From NCBI GenBank assembly GCA_937872095.1, contig CALMNW010000029.1, positions 1 to 36,319 of the forward strand: 36,319 nucleotides of DNA, in the 5' to 3' direction. A model generated the notes under the pieces. That model had not been told where the DNA came from and did no database searches. It saw only the letters and a list, made by a program, of their open reading frames with translations. Shown here piece after piece: positions 26,661-35,102 of this stretch; within the stretch, counting starts at the first letter, position 1; every line of letters begins with the position of its first letter. Both the position numbers and the translations under genes were made by a program. The stretch comes from an uncultured Verrucomicrobiota bacterium (GTDB lineage Bacteria > Verrucomicrobiota > Kiritimatiellia > CAIQIC01 > Lenti-01).

Positions 26661-26948
26661 TTATTTCTTTCGACCTAATATGGTCTGGACCAACTCTTTT
26701 CTCGCAGCCGTGCGGGCATCTGATTTCTCATTAGATCGTTTCCACTCTTCAATCTCGCGCGCATGGCTAAGCTGTCGTTCCAGCAGCTCTTTCTGATAGC
26801 GTTTCTGTTCATCCAGCAAGTCTCTCTGGGCCTCCAATTGTCTGTCGAGGAGCTGCTGCTGGAATCTATGCGTGAAGTATGCGGTGAGTATTGCGCCAAG
26901 AACAGCGGAAACTATTACTGCAAGAGCACCAACCCAAATATCAATCAT
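26661..26948 (-). CDS. Cassette gene A: small single-pass membrane coiled-coil protein
   Basis: This 95-residue protein has one N-terminal transmembrane helix (MIDIWVGALAVIVSAVLGAI, continuing LTAYF) followed by a long heptad-like, Gln/Glu/Arg/Leu-rich helix (residues 28-75, for example QQQLLDRQLEAQRDLLDEQK) and a basic tail. It resembles small membrane-tethered coiled-coil proteins often found beside defence or stress genes, but no family can be named. AGGA lies 9 bases before the ATG. It is the first gene of the array in transcription order; no attC or attI motif is seen in front of it. Confidence 0.8.
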   Translation of the reverse strand: MIDIWVGALAVIVSAVLGAILTAYFTHRFQQQLLDRQLEAQRDLLDEQKRYQKELLERQLSHAREIEEWKRSNEKSDARTAARKELVQTILGRKK

Positions 26949-27364
26949 GCTATATGTTCCTATAATTGATTAATCGAATAAAAAAAACCTTTGTGTTTGC
27001 CGGGAAAATGGCCGGCATTCCGGCTAAAAGGGTAGGAATTGGGGGAGGAATTGGCAAGTGGATAAAATTTGCTCTCGGGGCATTTGGGCGGACGGTGGCG
27101 GTGGACAAACCGCGCGATGGGCTTTGCATCAGTCGGTAGCGATGAACGTTGCTCGGGGCGGGGATGGTCGTGGCAAAAACGGATCAGCCCAGATCAAAAA
27201 TGGCCCCTGAAAGGCGATTTTTAGTCATTTTCGAGGCATTTTCGGTCCCCAAAACGAGGATTTTCAGCAGGAAAACAGGAAATGGGCACGAAAACAGGAA
27301 AATCGACCTTCCAAATCCGGTTTTTCGGCTGAATTTCCTTCTGAAAGGCCCGAAAAGGCCATTC

Positions 27365-27385
27365 GGACGCCTCGGAGAGGCGTCC
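27365..27385. repeat. Perfect 9-bp inverted repeat
   Basis: GGACGCCTC-GGA-GAGGCGTCC, followed by CTACC. It looks like one unit of a dispersed palindromic family. Confidence 0.7.
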
Positions 27386-27504
27386 CTACCTTTCGATCAT
27401 GGATTTTTGGGGCTGTGGTAGGGATCGTTCTCCGAGCGGTCCGTTGCATTGTATACACCGCGATCAAACGCAAAATAGAGCAAAAATCCGATGTGAGGGC
27501 CGGA

Positions 27505-27577
27505 GTTGTAGGCCGGGGTTGCATCCCCGGCGGGATCGGGCGAACAGCCCGCCGCCCGTACAAGGGCGGCCTACAAC
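27505..27577. repeat. Nested 73-bp palindromic repeat
   Basis: Outer arms GTTGTAGGCC (27505-27514) and GGCCTACAAC (27568-27577) enclose three inner hairpins: GCCGGGG-TTGCAT-CCCCGGC, GGGC-GAACA-GCCC and GCCGCCC-GTACAA-GGGCGGC. Such a cloverleaf-like fold is strong in RNA or in single-stranded DNA. Confidence 0.75.
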
Positions 27578-27834
27578 CGATCCGGAAGCCCCAAATGCCC
27601 TCCAAACGGCCAAAATGATTAAAAATGGGGGTAAACCGCGATAAAACGAGCCCCGAACGGCGAAAAACAGCCGAATTTTGCCGCAGAGAGCGCAGAGAGC
27701 GCATGGAGGGGGGAAATCAGCCTTTTTGTAACTACGAAAGGCACGAAAATCGCGAAAATGGAGAGAAAAATGCCCTCAAATCCTGTTTTCCTGCATGTTT
27801 CCTGTTTTCTTGCTTGGATTTTGGTTTTTGGGCG

Positions 27835-27855
27835 GGCCACCTCGGCGCGGTGGCC
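27835..27855. repeat. Inverted repeat GGCCACC / GGTGGCC
   Basis: 7-bp arms with a 7-base loop, followed by TACAG, which echoes the GGCCTACA end of the 73-bp element. Confidence 0.6.
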
Positions 27856-28034
27856 TACAGAACAGCCGCCGGGGGCGGAATGATCACTATTCCCTGTCCA
27901 ATATCCAATCATCAAGGTGGGGCTTGTTCTTCGGCGCGATGCGGTTGCGATGGCCTCCGGGCCGAAAAATCACATAAAGGCTTTTCGATCGGCTGGCGAG
28001 CGCGTATCCTAAACGACATGGAAAGGAGCGGCCC

Positions 28035-29045
28035 ATGAGCGTCCGGTGGACATTTCTTTTCGTTTTCGCGCTGGGGGCTCTGGCCGCTTGGGCGGAAGAC
28101 ATGTTCACGACGACGGGGGAGACCTACACGAACGTGATCATTTTGCGGTACGACCGCAAAGGGTACTTCATCCGGCACGCCGGCGGCGACACCAAGATTC
28201 CGTACCGGGCCGTGCTGCCCGAGCTGCGAGATTACTACAAGAAAAAGGCGTCCTACTTGACGCCGGGGCAGAAGGGCGTGGACGAGACCGAGGAGCCGCC
28301 GGGGCCCGACGATCTCGCGACGCGGACCGGCCGGATCTACCGCGACGTCGTGGTCAGGGAGGTGGACCGCTATGCCGTCTACATTTCCCACGTGGGCGGA
28401 TCGGCCAAGGTGTATTTCTCGGACATTCCCGACAAGGACGTGCGCGACAAGTATCGGAACGCGACGCCGGTCGAGCCCGAACGGCCGCCCGGGACCAACG
28501 ACCTCGTTGCGGTCGATGGCCAGGTGTTCCGCAACGTCGAGATCCGTCTCGTCGAGCCCGACAGCCTGACGTTCCGCCACGACGGCGGCGTCAGCAAGCT
28601 GAGCTTTCCTTCGCTGTCGGAAGAGATTCGGGAAAAGTACGGCTACGATCCCAAGGCCGCCGCGAAATACCGGCGCGATCTCGCGGATGAAAAAAAGCGG
28701 CAGGAGGAAGAAGAAGCCGTGCGCCGGGCCATGAGCAAATTCGAGCCGCAGAAGCAGGCCCAGGGCGTGGACGAACCCATCAACGTGTTCGACGTCGAGG
28801 CCAGCCGGTCCGACGCCGGCGAGTTCCGCGTGAAATTCGCGGTGAAGAACTTCACCGACCAATTGCTGATCATCCGGGCGATTCCTTATGGTCCCAAATC
28901 GAAAGCGCTCATGGGCGGGAAGAAATTCAAGATCCAGCCCCATTCCAAGGGGGAGCGTCTGGAAATCGCCGTGCCGTTGGTCCAACCGGAGGAATTCCGG
29001 GTTTATTGCGGGGAATACCAAACCAACCTCGCCCTGCGTTGGTAA
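28035..29045 (+). CDS. Secreted protein with three tandem 60-residue repeats, unknown function
   Basis: This 336-residue protein has a clear signal peptide (FLFVFALGALAAWAED, cleavage after AWA). Three similar units follow at about 22-75, 95-145 and 157-205. Each has the pattern T-x2-G-x3-Y/F-x-NV/DV-x-I, a basic/aromatic centre with HxGG (RHAGGDTKI, SHVGGSAKVYF, RHDGGVSKLSF), and an R-x2-Y end. A lysine/glutamate-rich helix (about 215-245) leads to a C-terminal beta-rich domain (EFRVKFAVKNFTDQLLIIRA). Proteins with this kind of repeat are common in the PVC group, but no activity is assigned to them as far as I know. The strong Shine-Dalgarno GGAAAGGAG lies just upstream of the ATG. It is transcribed alone. 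Confidence 0.82.
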   Translation: MSVRWTFLFVFALGALAAWAEDMFTTTGETYTNVIILRYDRKGYFIRHAGGDTKIPYRAVLPELRDYYKKKASYLTPGQKGVDETEEPPGPDDLATRTGRIYRDVVVREVDRYAVYISHVGGSAKVYFSDIPDKDVRDKYRNATPVEPERPPGTNDLVAVDGQVFRNVEIRLVEPDSLTFRHDGGVSKLSFPSLSEEIREKYGYDPKAAAKYRRDLADEKKRQEEEEAVRRAMSKFEPQKQAQGVDEPINVFDVEASRSDAGEFRVKFAVKNFTDQLLIIRAIPYGPKSKALMGGKKFKIQPHSKGERLEIAVPLVQPEEFRVYCGEYQTNLALRW

Positions 29046-29098
29046 GATCGAGATGGGGGCGCCGGGGATTGGACGCCGCTGCGATTTGGTGCACGAAC

Positions 29099-29148
29099 CC
29101 AGCCTAAAGGCTGGACTACGAACGGAGCTGGTACGTAGTCCACGCTTT
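29099..29148. repeat. REP-like repeat, copy 2, left half
   Basis: CCAGCCT-AA-AGGCTGG (29099-29114), then GACTACGAACGG...TACGTAGTCCACGCTTT matches the left half of the repeat at 11402. The right hairpin arm is missing here and resumes at 29292 after the inserted element. Confidence 0.7.
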
Positions 29149-29291
29149 TAAGCAAATTCGCTTATTCTGTAGCCATTGAACAAAACCGGGACGAGGTCGT
29201 CCCGGCTCCAAACAGCCAGATCAATCCATGTCTTTGGAGCCCCCGACGACCCCGTCGGGGGATGATCGAAGGCTGCAGTATTTCGGAATAT
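29149..29291. mobile_element. MITE-like 143-bp element, copy 1
   Basis: The interior carries three strong stems: CCGGGACGA-GG-TCGTCCCGG (29186-29205), GGCTCCAAA (29204-29212) with TTTGGAGCC (29233-29241), and CCCCGACG-ACCC-CGTCGGGG (29241-29260). The ends are imperfect inverted repeats (about 15 of 22 matches judged from copy 2). It is flanked on both sides by GCTTT (29144-29148 and 29292-29296), which together re-create the intact CACGCTTTAGCGTG hairpin of the REP-like repeat, so it looks like an insertion with a 5-bp target duplication. Confidence 0.65.
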
Positions 29292-29330
29292 GCTTTAGCG
29301 TGTGGCGGTCCTCTTGGACCGGCTTTGGAC
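29292..29330. repeat. REP-like repeat, copy 2, right half
   Basis: GCTTTAGCGTGTGGCGG and the following TGGACCGG match the sequence after the hairpin at 11447-11480 (GCTTTAGCGTGAGGCGG ... GGTCCGG). Confidence 0.6.
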
Positions 29331-29351
29331 TGGCCGGAGAGCGGGGGGGGC

Positions 29352-29360
29352 TGGTAGATT
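29352..29360 (+). promoter_or_regulatory. Extended -10 box before the MazG-like gene
   Basis: TGG-TAGATT sits 10 bases before the ATG with a G-tract in front, and resembles TGG-TAGGTT of the rpmE promoter. No good -35 is found at the right distance, and there is no Shine-Dalgarno sequence. Confidence 0.4.
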
Positions 29361-29370
29361 TCCGCCCATC

Positions 29371-29727
29371 ATGAAAAACGATTGGAAGACCTTGCGGGAC
29401 GAAGTGGTGAAATTCCGCGATGCGCGGGATTGGAAGCAGTTCCACACGCCGAAGAATCTCGTGGCCGGCCTGGCCATCGAAGCCGCCGAGCTGCAGGAGC
29501 AGTTCCTGTGGTGCACGGACGCGGAATGCGAAGCCCGCATCCACGACAAAAAGCGACGCAAGGCCATCGCGGAAGAATTGGCCGACGTCGTCAACTACGC
29601 CTTGTTGCTGGCCGCCCGCATGGATCTCGATTTGCCGGCGGAGATCCGCAAGAAAATCCGGATCAACGCCCGCAAGTATCCCGTGAGCAAATCCAAGGGC
29701 AGCGCCAAGAAGTATACCGAGCTTTAG
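29371..29727 (+). CDS. MazG-like nucleotide pyrophosphohydrolase
   Basis: This 118-residue single-domain protein belongs to the all-alpha NTP pyrophosphatase superfamily (MazG/RS21-C6/dCTPase type). It has the metal-binding pair EAAE (37-40) and ELAD (69-72) in the ExxE-x(n)-ExxD arrangement, and the common HTPKNLVAGLAIEAAELQEQ and EELADVVNYALLLA stretches. It would hydrolyse a nucleoside triphosphate to the monophosphate and PPi; the base is unknown. The gene lies between two copies of a 143-bp element, and its TAG stop uses the first bases of the second copy. An upstream in-frame GTG at 29302 falls in repeat DNA and is unlikely as a start. Confidence 0.88.
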   Translation: MKNDWKTLRDEVVKFRDARDWKQFHTPKNLVAGLAIEAAELQEQFLWCTDAECEARIHDKKRRKAIAEELADVVNYALLLAARMDLDLPAEIRKKIRINARKYPVSKSKGSAKKYTEL

Positions 29728-29868
29728 AGTAAATTTTCTTATTCTGTAGCCACTGAACAAGACCGGGACGAGGTCGTCCCGGCTCCAAACAGCCTGATCA
29801 ATCCATGTCTTTGGAGCCCCCGACGCCCCCGTCGGGGGATGATCGATGGCGACAGTATTCCAGAATAT
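29726..29868. mobile_element. MITE-like 143-bp element, copy 2
   Basis: It has the same length and the same order of stems as copy 1 (GGGACGAGGTCGTCCCGG, CTCCAAAC...TTTGGAG, CCCCGACG...CGTCGGGG). It is again preceded by GCTTT (29721-29725), and followed by CCTCT-AGCG. It separates the mazG-like gene from the convergent HPr gene, whose stop codon lies in the right flank. The hairpins would terminate transcription from both sides. Confidence 0.65.
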
Positions 29869-29871
29869 CCT

Positions 29872-30324
29872 CTAGCGGGGGCGGGCGGGGGCGGTCCCGG
29901 GCGGCGCGATGCCCACGCGGTCCAAAATGCCGTGGATGACGCCGTTTTCCATGGTGTGCGCGGAACCGTGGTTCGGCGGTCCCGGCTGGGGGGAGATCTT
30001 GAACTGCGATTCGGCTTTTTCGTAGAAGCCTTCGGCGAACAGTTCCTTGATCGCCTGGATCATCTGGTGGGCCTCGGGGCCCTCGGCCACCGCGTGGACG
30101 AACATCCCCTTGGCGGCGCCCAGCGTCAGCAAGCTCATGATGCTCTTGCCGTTGACGCGTTGTCGGCCGCAGGCGATCGTCAGGCGCGCGTCGATGGCTT
30201 CCGCCAGCCGGACCAGCATGGCCGCCGCCCGGATGTGCAGCCCGCATTCGTTGGAGACGAGCAAACTGGTTTTCCGTACGAGGGGTTTGTCCGCCGCCGT
30301 GTTCCTGTCCGCTCCTTTCGGCAT
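29872..30324 (-). CDS. HPr family phosphocarrier protein with C-terminal extension
   Basis: Residues 15-105 form an HPr domain: the phosphorylatable His30 lies in CGLHIRAAAMLV, Arg32 is kept, and the Ser46-equivalent Ser61 is in VNGKSIMSLLTLGA. The usual Pro after Arg (GLHxRPA) is replaced by Ala. HPr relays phosphate from enzyme I to PTS sugars, or serves in regulation through Ser phosphorylation by HPrK. An extra tail of about 45 residues, rich in Pro and Gly, follows. The ATG at 30324 is preferred, with AAAGGAGG 10 bases upstream; the frame is open far upstream but is not HPr-like there. No PTS genes are near. Confidence 0.85.
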   Translation of the reverse strand: MPKGADRNTAADKPLVRKTSLLVSNECGLHIRAAAMLVRLAEAIDARLTIACGRQRVNGKSIMSLLTLGAAKGMFVHAVAEGPEAHQMIQAIKELFAEGFYEKAESQFKISPQPGPPNHGSAHTMENGVIHGILDRVGIAPPGTAPARPR

Positions 30325-31712
<1,388 letters not shown>

Positions 31713-31795
31713 GCGCCGGCGCATCTCCAGCCCGTTTCGTCCGTCTCTCTTCCGTTCCGCATAGGCAAGGTGTGTTTGGGCACCGGTAAGGAACG

Positions 31796-32689
31796 ATGAA
31801 GGATCGACGTTGGATAGCGCTGTGCGCGATCGGAGGGATCGTGCTGGCGATGATGAATTTGCCGGACTCGGCGTCGCGCCGGGTCAAGGGGGCGGTCCGC
31901 GACGGCATCAGCCCCTTGCAGGGAGTCTTGCGGGGCGGGGTGCGGGAATTGCGCGACATTTTCCGCTACGTGCGGGGCATCGGGGATCTGGCGCTGGAAA
32001 ACCGCGCGCTGTCCGAGGAAATCGTCTATCTGCGCGGGGAAATGCGCATGGCGCGCGAACTGGAGCGCGACAACCAGATGCTGCGCGATCTGCTGGGCTT
32101 CGTGCAGCGCTTCCCGAACAAGCTGGTCTCGTGCGAGGTGATCGGCCGCGACAGCACGGGCTGGTGGCAGACGGTTCGCCTGGACAAGGGCGCGTTTGCC
32201 GGCGTGGCGGAAGGCCGCGCGGTCATCACGACGGACGGACTGATCGGCCGCACGGTGTCGGTGTCGGACCGGACCGCGGACGTGCTGTTGCTGTCCGATC
32301 CCTCCTGCAAGGTGTCGGTGCGGCTGGCGCGGTCGGGGACGTTCGGCGTGGTGGCGGGACTGGGTGCCAAGCCGGGCGAGCAGCCGGCGTGCCGCCTGGA
32401 TTACGTGTTGAAGACGGCGGACGTGCAGGAGGGCGACGAGGTCGTGACGTCCGGCCTGGGCGGATTGTTTCCCAAGGGATTGCTGGTGGGGCGGGTGACG
32501 AAGGTGGAAATGGACGAAAGCGGGCTCTACCAGACGGCCTGGATCGATTCGGCGGCGGATCTGGGCGAACTGGAATACGGGTTCGTCGCGGCGACGGAGA
32601 AGGATCTGGCTGCCGCGCGGCCGGAATCGCTGGTGGAGGACGTTTTGATCGACTCCGAGACGAGTTCTCTCGAAGGGGAGTCGCCGTGA
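31796..32689 (+). CDS. mreC: Rod-shape determining protein MreC
   Basis: This 297-residue protein has a short cytoplasmic N-terminus, one transmembrane helix (WIALCAIGGIVLAMM), a coiled coil (ALENRALSEEIVYLRGEM, residues 65-100) and the periplasmic beta-barrel pair (EVIGRDSTGWWQTVRLDKG, VVTSGLGGLFPKGLLVGRV). It binds PBP2 and activates it. AAGGA lies just before the ATG. The stop overlaps mreD (GTGA). Confidence 0.95.
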   Translation: MKDRRWIALCAIGGIVLAMMNLPDSASRRVKGAVRDGISPLQGVLRGGVRELRDIFRYVRGIGDLALENRALSEEIVYLRGEMRMARELERDNQMLRDLLGFVQRFPNKLVSCEVIGRDSTGWWQTVRLDKGAFAGVAEGRAVITTDGLIGRTVSVSDRTADVLLLSDPSCKVSVRLARSGTFGVVAGLGAKPGEQPACRLDYVLKTADVQEGDEVVTSGLGGLFPKGLLVGRVTKVEMDESGLYQTAWIDSAADLGELEYGFVAATEKDLAAARPESLVEDVLIDSETSSLEGESP

Positions 32690-33186
32690 CGCTGCTGATG
32701 CTGTTGTTTTGGCTGATCGTGGGCGGCACGCTGCAGGCGGCGGTGCCCGCGTGGCGCCACATGGGCCAGCCGGCGTTTCCCGTCCTGCTGGGCGTGGTGC
32801 TGTATGCGGCCGTGAACAAAAAGACCCGCTATTTCGTGGTGGCGGCGCTGCTGGCGGGACTGGTGGAAGATTCGCTGAGCCTGGCCCCGCTGGGCTATTC
32901 GGCCTGCGCCTTCCTGGCGGCCGGCGGCCTGGCGCTGCTGCTGCGCGGGGATTTCTTCGCGGACAAGGCGCACACGATTTCCTGGTTCGGCGCGCTGTGC
33001 GCGGCGACGTCGACGGGCGCGATGGCGCTGCTGCTGCGGTCGAAAGGGCTCGTGGCGCTGTCGGGCGGCGCGGTGCTCTGGCGCATGGCGGGGTCGGCGA
33101 TCCTGGCGGCGGCCATCGTCCCGCTGCTGTTCGGGCTGATCCGCGGCCTGGAACGCCGGCTGGGCACGTGGGAGGACCGCGCCTGA
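32686..33186 (+). CDS. mreD: Rod-shape determining protein MreD
   Basis: This hydrophobic protein of 166 residues has about five transmembrane helices (LLMLLFWLIVGGTLQAAV, FPVLLGVVLYAAV, YFVVAALLAGLVEDSLS, and others). The LVEDSLSLAPLGYSA loop matches the MreD signature region (GLxxDxxxxxPLG). The start is a GTG overlapping the mreC stop, with AAGGGGAG upstream. It ends in a TGATG overlap with the PBP2 gene. Confidence 0.9.
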   Translation: MTLLMLLFWLIVGGTLQAAVPAWRHMGQPAFPVLLGVVLYAAVNKKTRYFVVAALLAGLVEDSLSLAPLGYSACAFLAAGGLALLLRGDFFADKAHTISWFGALCAATSTGAMALLLRSKGLVALSGGAVLWRMAGSAILAAAIVPLLFGLIRGLERRLGTWEDRA

Positions 33187-35102
33187 TGGCCCGGGACCGC
33201 TTCATTCCGGAGATCCACGTCTGGCGCCTGCTGGTGGCCTGGCTGGCGATGCTGGCGTGTTTCGGCGCGCTGTCGTTCCGCTTGTGGAACCTGCAGGTGG
33301 CGCAAGCGACGGAATACCAGCGGCGCCTGGCCAAGCAGAGCCTCCGCAGCGTGCGCCTGCCCGGCCTGCGCGGACGCATTCTCGACCGCAACGGCGAGCG
33401 GCTGGCGGACAACCGGCCGAGCTACTGCGTGTCGCTTTATCTCGAGGAACTTCGCCAGTCGGGGGGCATCCAGCGGACGGTCGACAACGTGATGGACTCC
33501 CTGTATCGCCTGGCGGAGACGATGGACCGCCCGCTGCAGATGACGCCGAAAGACGTGCGCCTGCATCTGGGCCGCCGCACGCCGTTGCCGCTGGTGGCGT
33601 GGCGCGACTTGGACGAGACCGCCGTGGCCCGCTTCATGGAACGCGCGGCGGACTTTCCCGGCGTGGCGCTGACGGTGGAGCCGGTGCGCGTCTATCCGCA
33701 AGGCCAGACCGCCTGCCATCTGCTGGGCTACGTGGGCCGCGCCGACGAGAAGGCCCTGCCGGACGTCGGCGACGACGATGAGCCGGAAAAATACCACTAT
33801 TACCTGCCGGAAATGGCCGGCAAGTCGGGCGTCGAAAAACGCCTGGACGGCGTGTTGCGGGCGAACGCCGGCGGCAAACTGGAAATCCAGGTGGACGTCG
33901 CCGGGTTCAAGTTCGACGAAGTCTCCAGCCGGGCGCCGGGCAAGGGCAGCGACGTGACGCTGGCCTTGGACGTGCGCATCCAGCGCGCAGCCGAGGCAGT
34001 GCTGGCCGGCGAACGCGGGGCCGTCGTCGTGATCGATCCCCGCAACGGCGACGTGCTCGCGCTGGCGAGCGAACCCGGATTCGATCCGAACGATTTCGTG
34101 CCGGCGATCCCGGCGAAAATCTGGAACGGGCTGCTGAAGGACGCGGCGCGTCCGCTGTACAACCGCGCGACGGGCGGGGAATACGCGCCGGGCAGCACGT
34201 TCAAGCCGGTGACGCTGCTGGCCGCGCTGCACAGCGGCCAGATCGCGGCCGACACCCGGTTCACGTGCCCGGGCTACTTCCAGCTCGGGTCGGCGCGTTT
34301 CCGCTGCTGGCAGCACTGGGGACACGGCAGCATCGATCTGCAGTCGGCGATCCGCTACTCGTGCAACGTCTATTTGTTCCACGCGGCGCTGGAGTGCGGC
34401 CCGGAAGCGGTGCAGGCCATGGCGCGGTCGGTCGGCTTCGGGCGGGAGACGGGCATCAGCCTCGATTTCGAACGGCCGGGCCTCGTGCCGGACAACGCCT
34501 GGAAACGGCAGGCGCGCCGCGACGGCTGGCGCGACGGCGACACGTGCAACATGGCCATCGGGCAGGGCGCGCTGCTGGTCACGCCGATCCAGATGGGGCT
34601 CTACGTGGCGGCGCTGGCCAACGGCGGAACGCTGTGGAAACCGCGCCTCGTCGAACGGATCGACTCGGCGAACGCCGTCGTGAACGAGATCGCCGCCGAA
34701 CCCGCGCCGGAGGGGCCGCAATGGGTCGAGCGGCATATCCGCACGATCCGCGCCGGCATGCGCGACGCGGTGAACGAACCCGACGGGTCCGGCAAGCGCG
34801 CGAAGCTGCAGGACGTGGTCGTGGCGGCGAAAACGGGCACCGCCGAATACGGCGTCAAGGGTTCCGGCCGCAAGATGACGTGGATGATCGCGTTCGCGCC
34901 GTTCGAGGATCCGCGCTACGCGGTGGCGCTGCTGGTGGAAGACGGCGTGAGCGGCGGCACGACGGCCGCGCCGCGCGTGAAGCAGCTGCTGACCCAGGTT
35001 TTCAACGAAGTGGAAGGCCGGTCGCTGCCGCTGCCGCCGCCGTTGCAGGCGGTGCCGGATCCCGTGCCGTCCGCGCCCGCGCCGGAGGAAGAACCGGCGT
35101 GA
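33186..35102 (+). CDS. mrdA: Penicillin-binding protein 2 (elongasome transpeptidase)
   Basis: This 638-residue class B PBP has an N-terminal membrane helix (LLVAWLAMLACFGALSF), a pedestal domain (GLRGRILDRNGERLADN near 60-76), and the transpeptidase domain with the catalytic Ser337 in STFK, the SCN triad at 392-394 and KTG at 549-551. It crosslinks peptidoglycan during elongation with RodA. The ATG overlaps the mreD stop by one base. The C-terminus is proline/glutamate-rich. Confidence 0.95.
   Translation: MARDRFIPEIHVWRLLVAWLAMLACFGALSFRLWNLQVAQATEYQRRLAKQSLRSVRLPGLRGRILDRNGERLADNRPSYCVSLYLEELRQSGGIQRTVDNVMDSLYRLAETMDRPLQMTPKDVRLHLGRRTPLPLVAWRDLDETAVARFMERAADFPGVALTVEPVRVYPQGQTACHLLGYVGRADEKALPDVGDDDEPEKYHYYLPEMAGKSGVEKRLDGVLRANAGGKLEIQVDVAGFKFDEVSSRAPGKGSDVTLALDVRIQRAAEAVLAGERGAVVVIDPRNGDVLALASEPGFDPNDFVPAIPAKIWNGLLKDAARPLYNRATGGEYAPGSTFKPVTLLAALHSGQIAADTRFTCPGYFQLGSARFRCWQHWGHGSIDLQSAIRYSCNVYLFHAALECGPEAVQAMARSVGFGRETGISLDFERPGLVPDNAWKRQARRDGWRDGDTCNMAIGQGALLVTPIQMGLYVAALANGGTLWKPRLVERIDSANAVVNEIAAEPAPEGPQWVERHIRTIRAGMRDAVNEPDGSGKRAKLQDVVVAAKTGTAEYGVKGSGRKMTWMIAFAPFEDPRYAVALLVEDGVSGGTTAAPRVKQLLTQVFNEVEGRSLPLPPPLQAVPDPVPSAPAPEEEPA

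Larger units (their letters stand above)
24295..26948 (-). mobile_element. Integron-like gene cassette array without integrase (three cassettes)
   Basis: Three minus-strand genes are each followed within 0-3 bases of the stop codon by a related 60-68 base folded site (24295-24354, 25807-25872, 26593-26660). On the minus strand the sites read roughly AACAAGG(C/G)G...paired stem...C(G/C)CTGACGTTGGG, the look of attC sites: two outer half-boxes (R''-L'' and L'-R'), an inner stem and unpaired extra bases on one arm. The genes are all in one orientation, tightly spaced and visibly AT-richer than the neighbours. No integrase gene lies upstream (26949-28034), so this fits an integron-less attC cluster. 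Confidence 0.75.
26949..28034. other. Gene-free, repeat-packed region upstream of the cassette array
   Basis: I see no credible gene. The stretch holds an A/T-rich leader in front of cassette gene A, a GCCGG-CATT-CCGGC hairpin (27023-27036), a low-complexity section rich in CGAAAA and AGGAAAA words (27170-27360), and three well-formed palindromic repeats (27365-27385, 27505-27577, 27835-27855). It also holds the tandem 9-mers GCAGAGAGC (27683-27700), ACGAAAGGCACGAAAATCGC (27735-27754) and another CCAATATCCAATCATC (27898-27913). These are different dispersed repeat families stacked together. Confidence 0.6.
29046..29370. other. Repeat-filled gap before the MazG-like gene
   Basis: No gene is present. 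It contains a REP-like element split in two (29099-29148 and 29292-29330) by the first copy of a 143-bp element, then G-rich sequence and the mazG-like gene's -10 box. Confidence 0.65.

Noticed and set aside
27365..27855. CRISPR array
   Set aside because: The palindromes are different from one another, not regularly spaced direct repeats with unique spacers.
27915..27960. CAAGGTGGGGCTTGTTCTTCGG as an attC or attI site in front of the secreted repeat protein
   Set aside because: Only short word similarity; no stem, no half-box pair, and it lies by a gene of the opposite orientation.
26949..28034. A decayed integrase gene upstream of the cassettes
   Set aside because: No frame here shows tyrosine-recombinase motifs (R..HxxR..Y); the short frames are repeat DNA.
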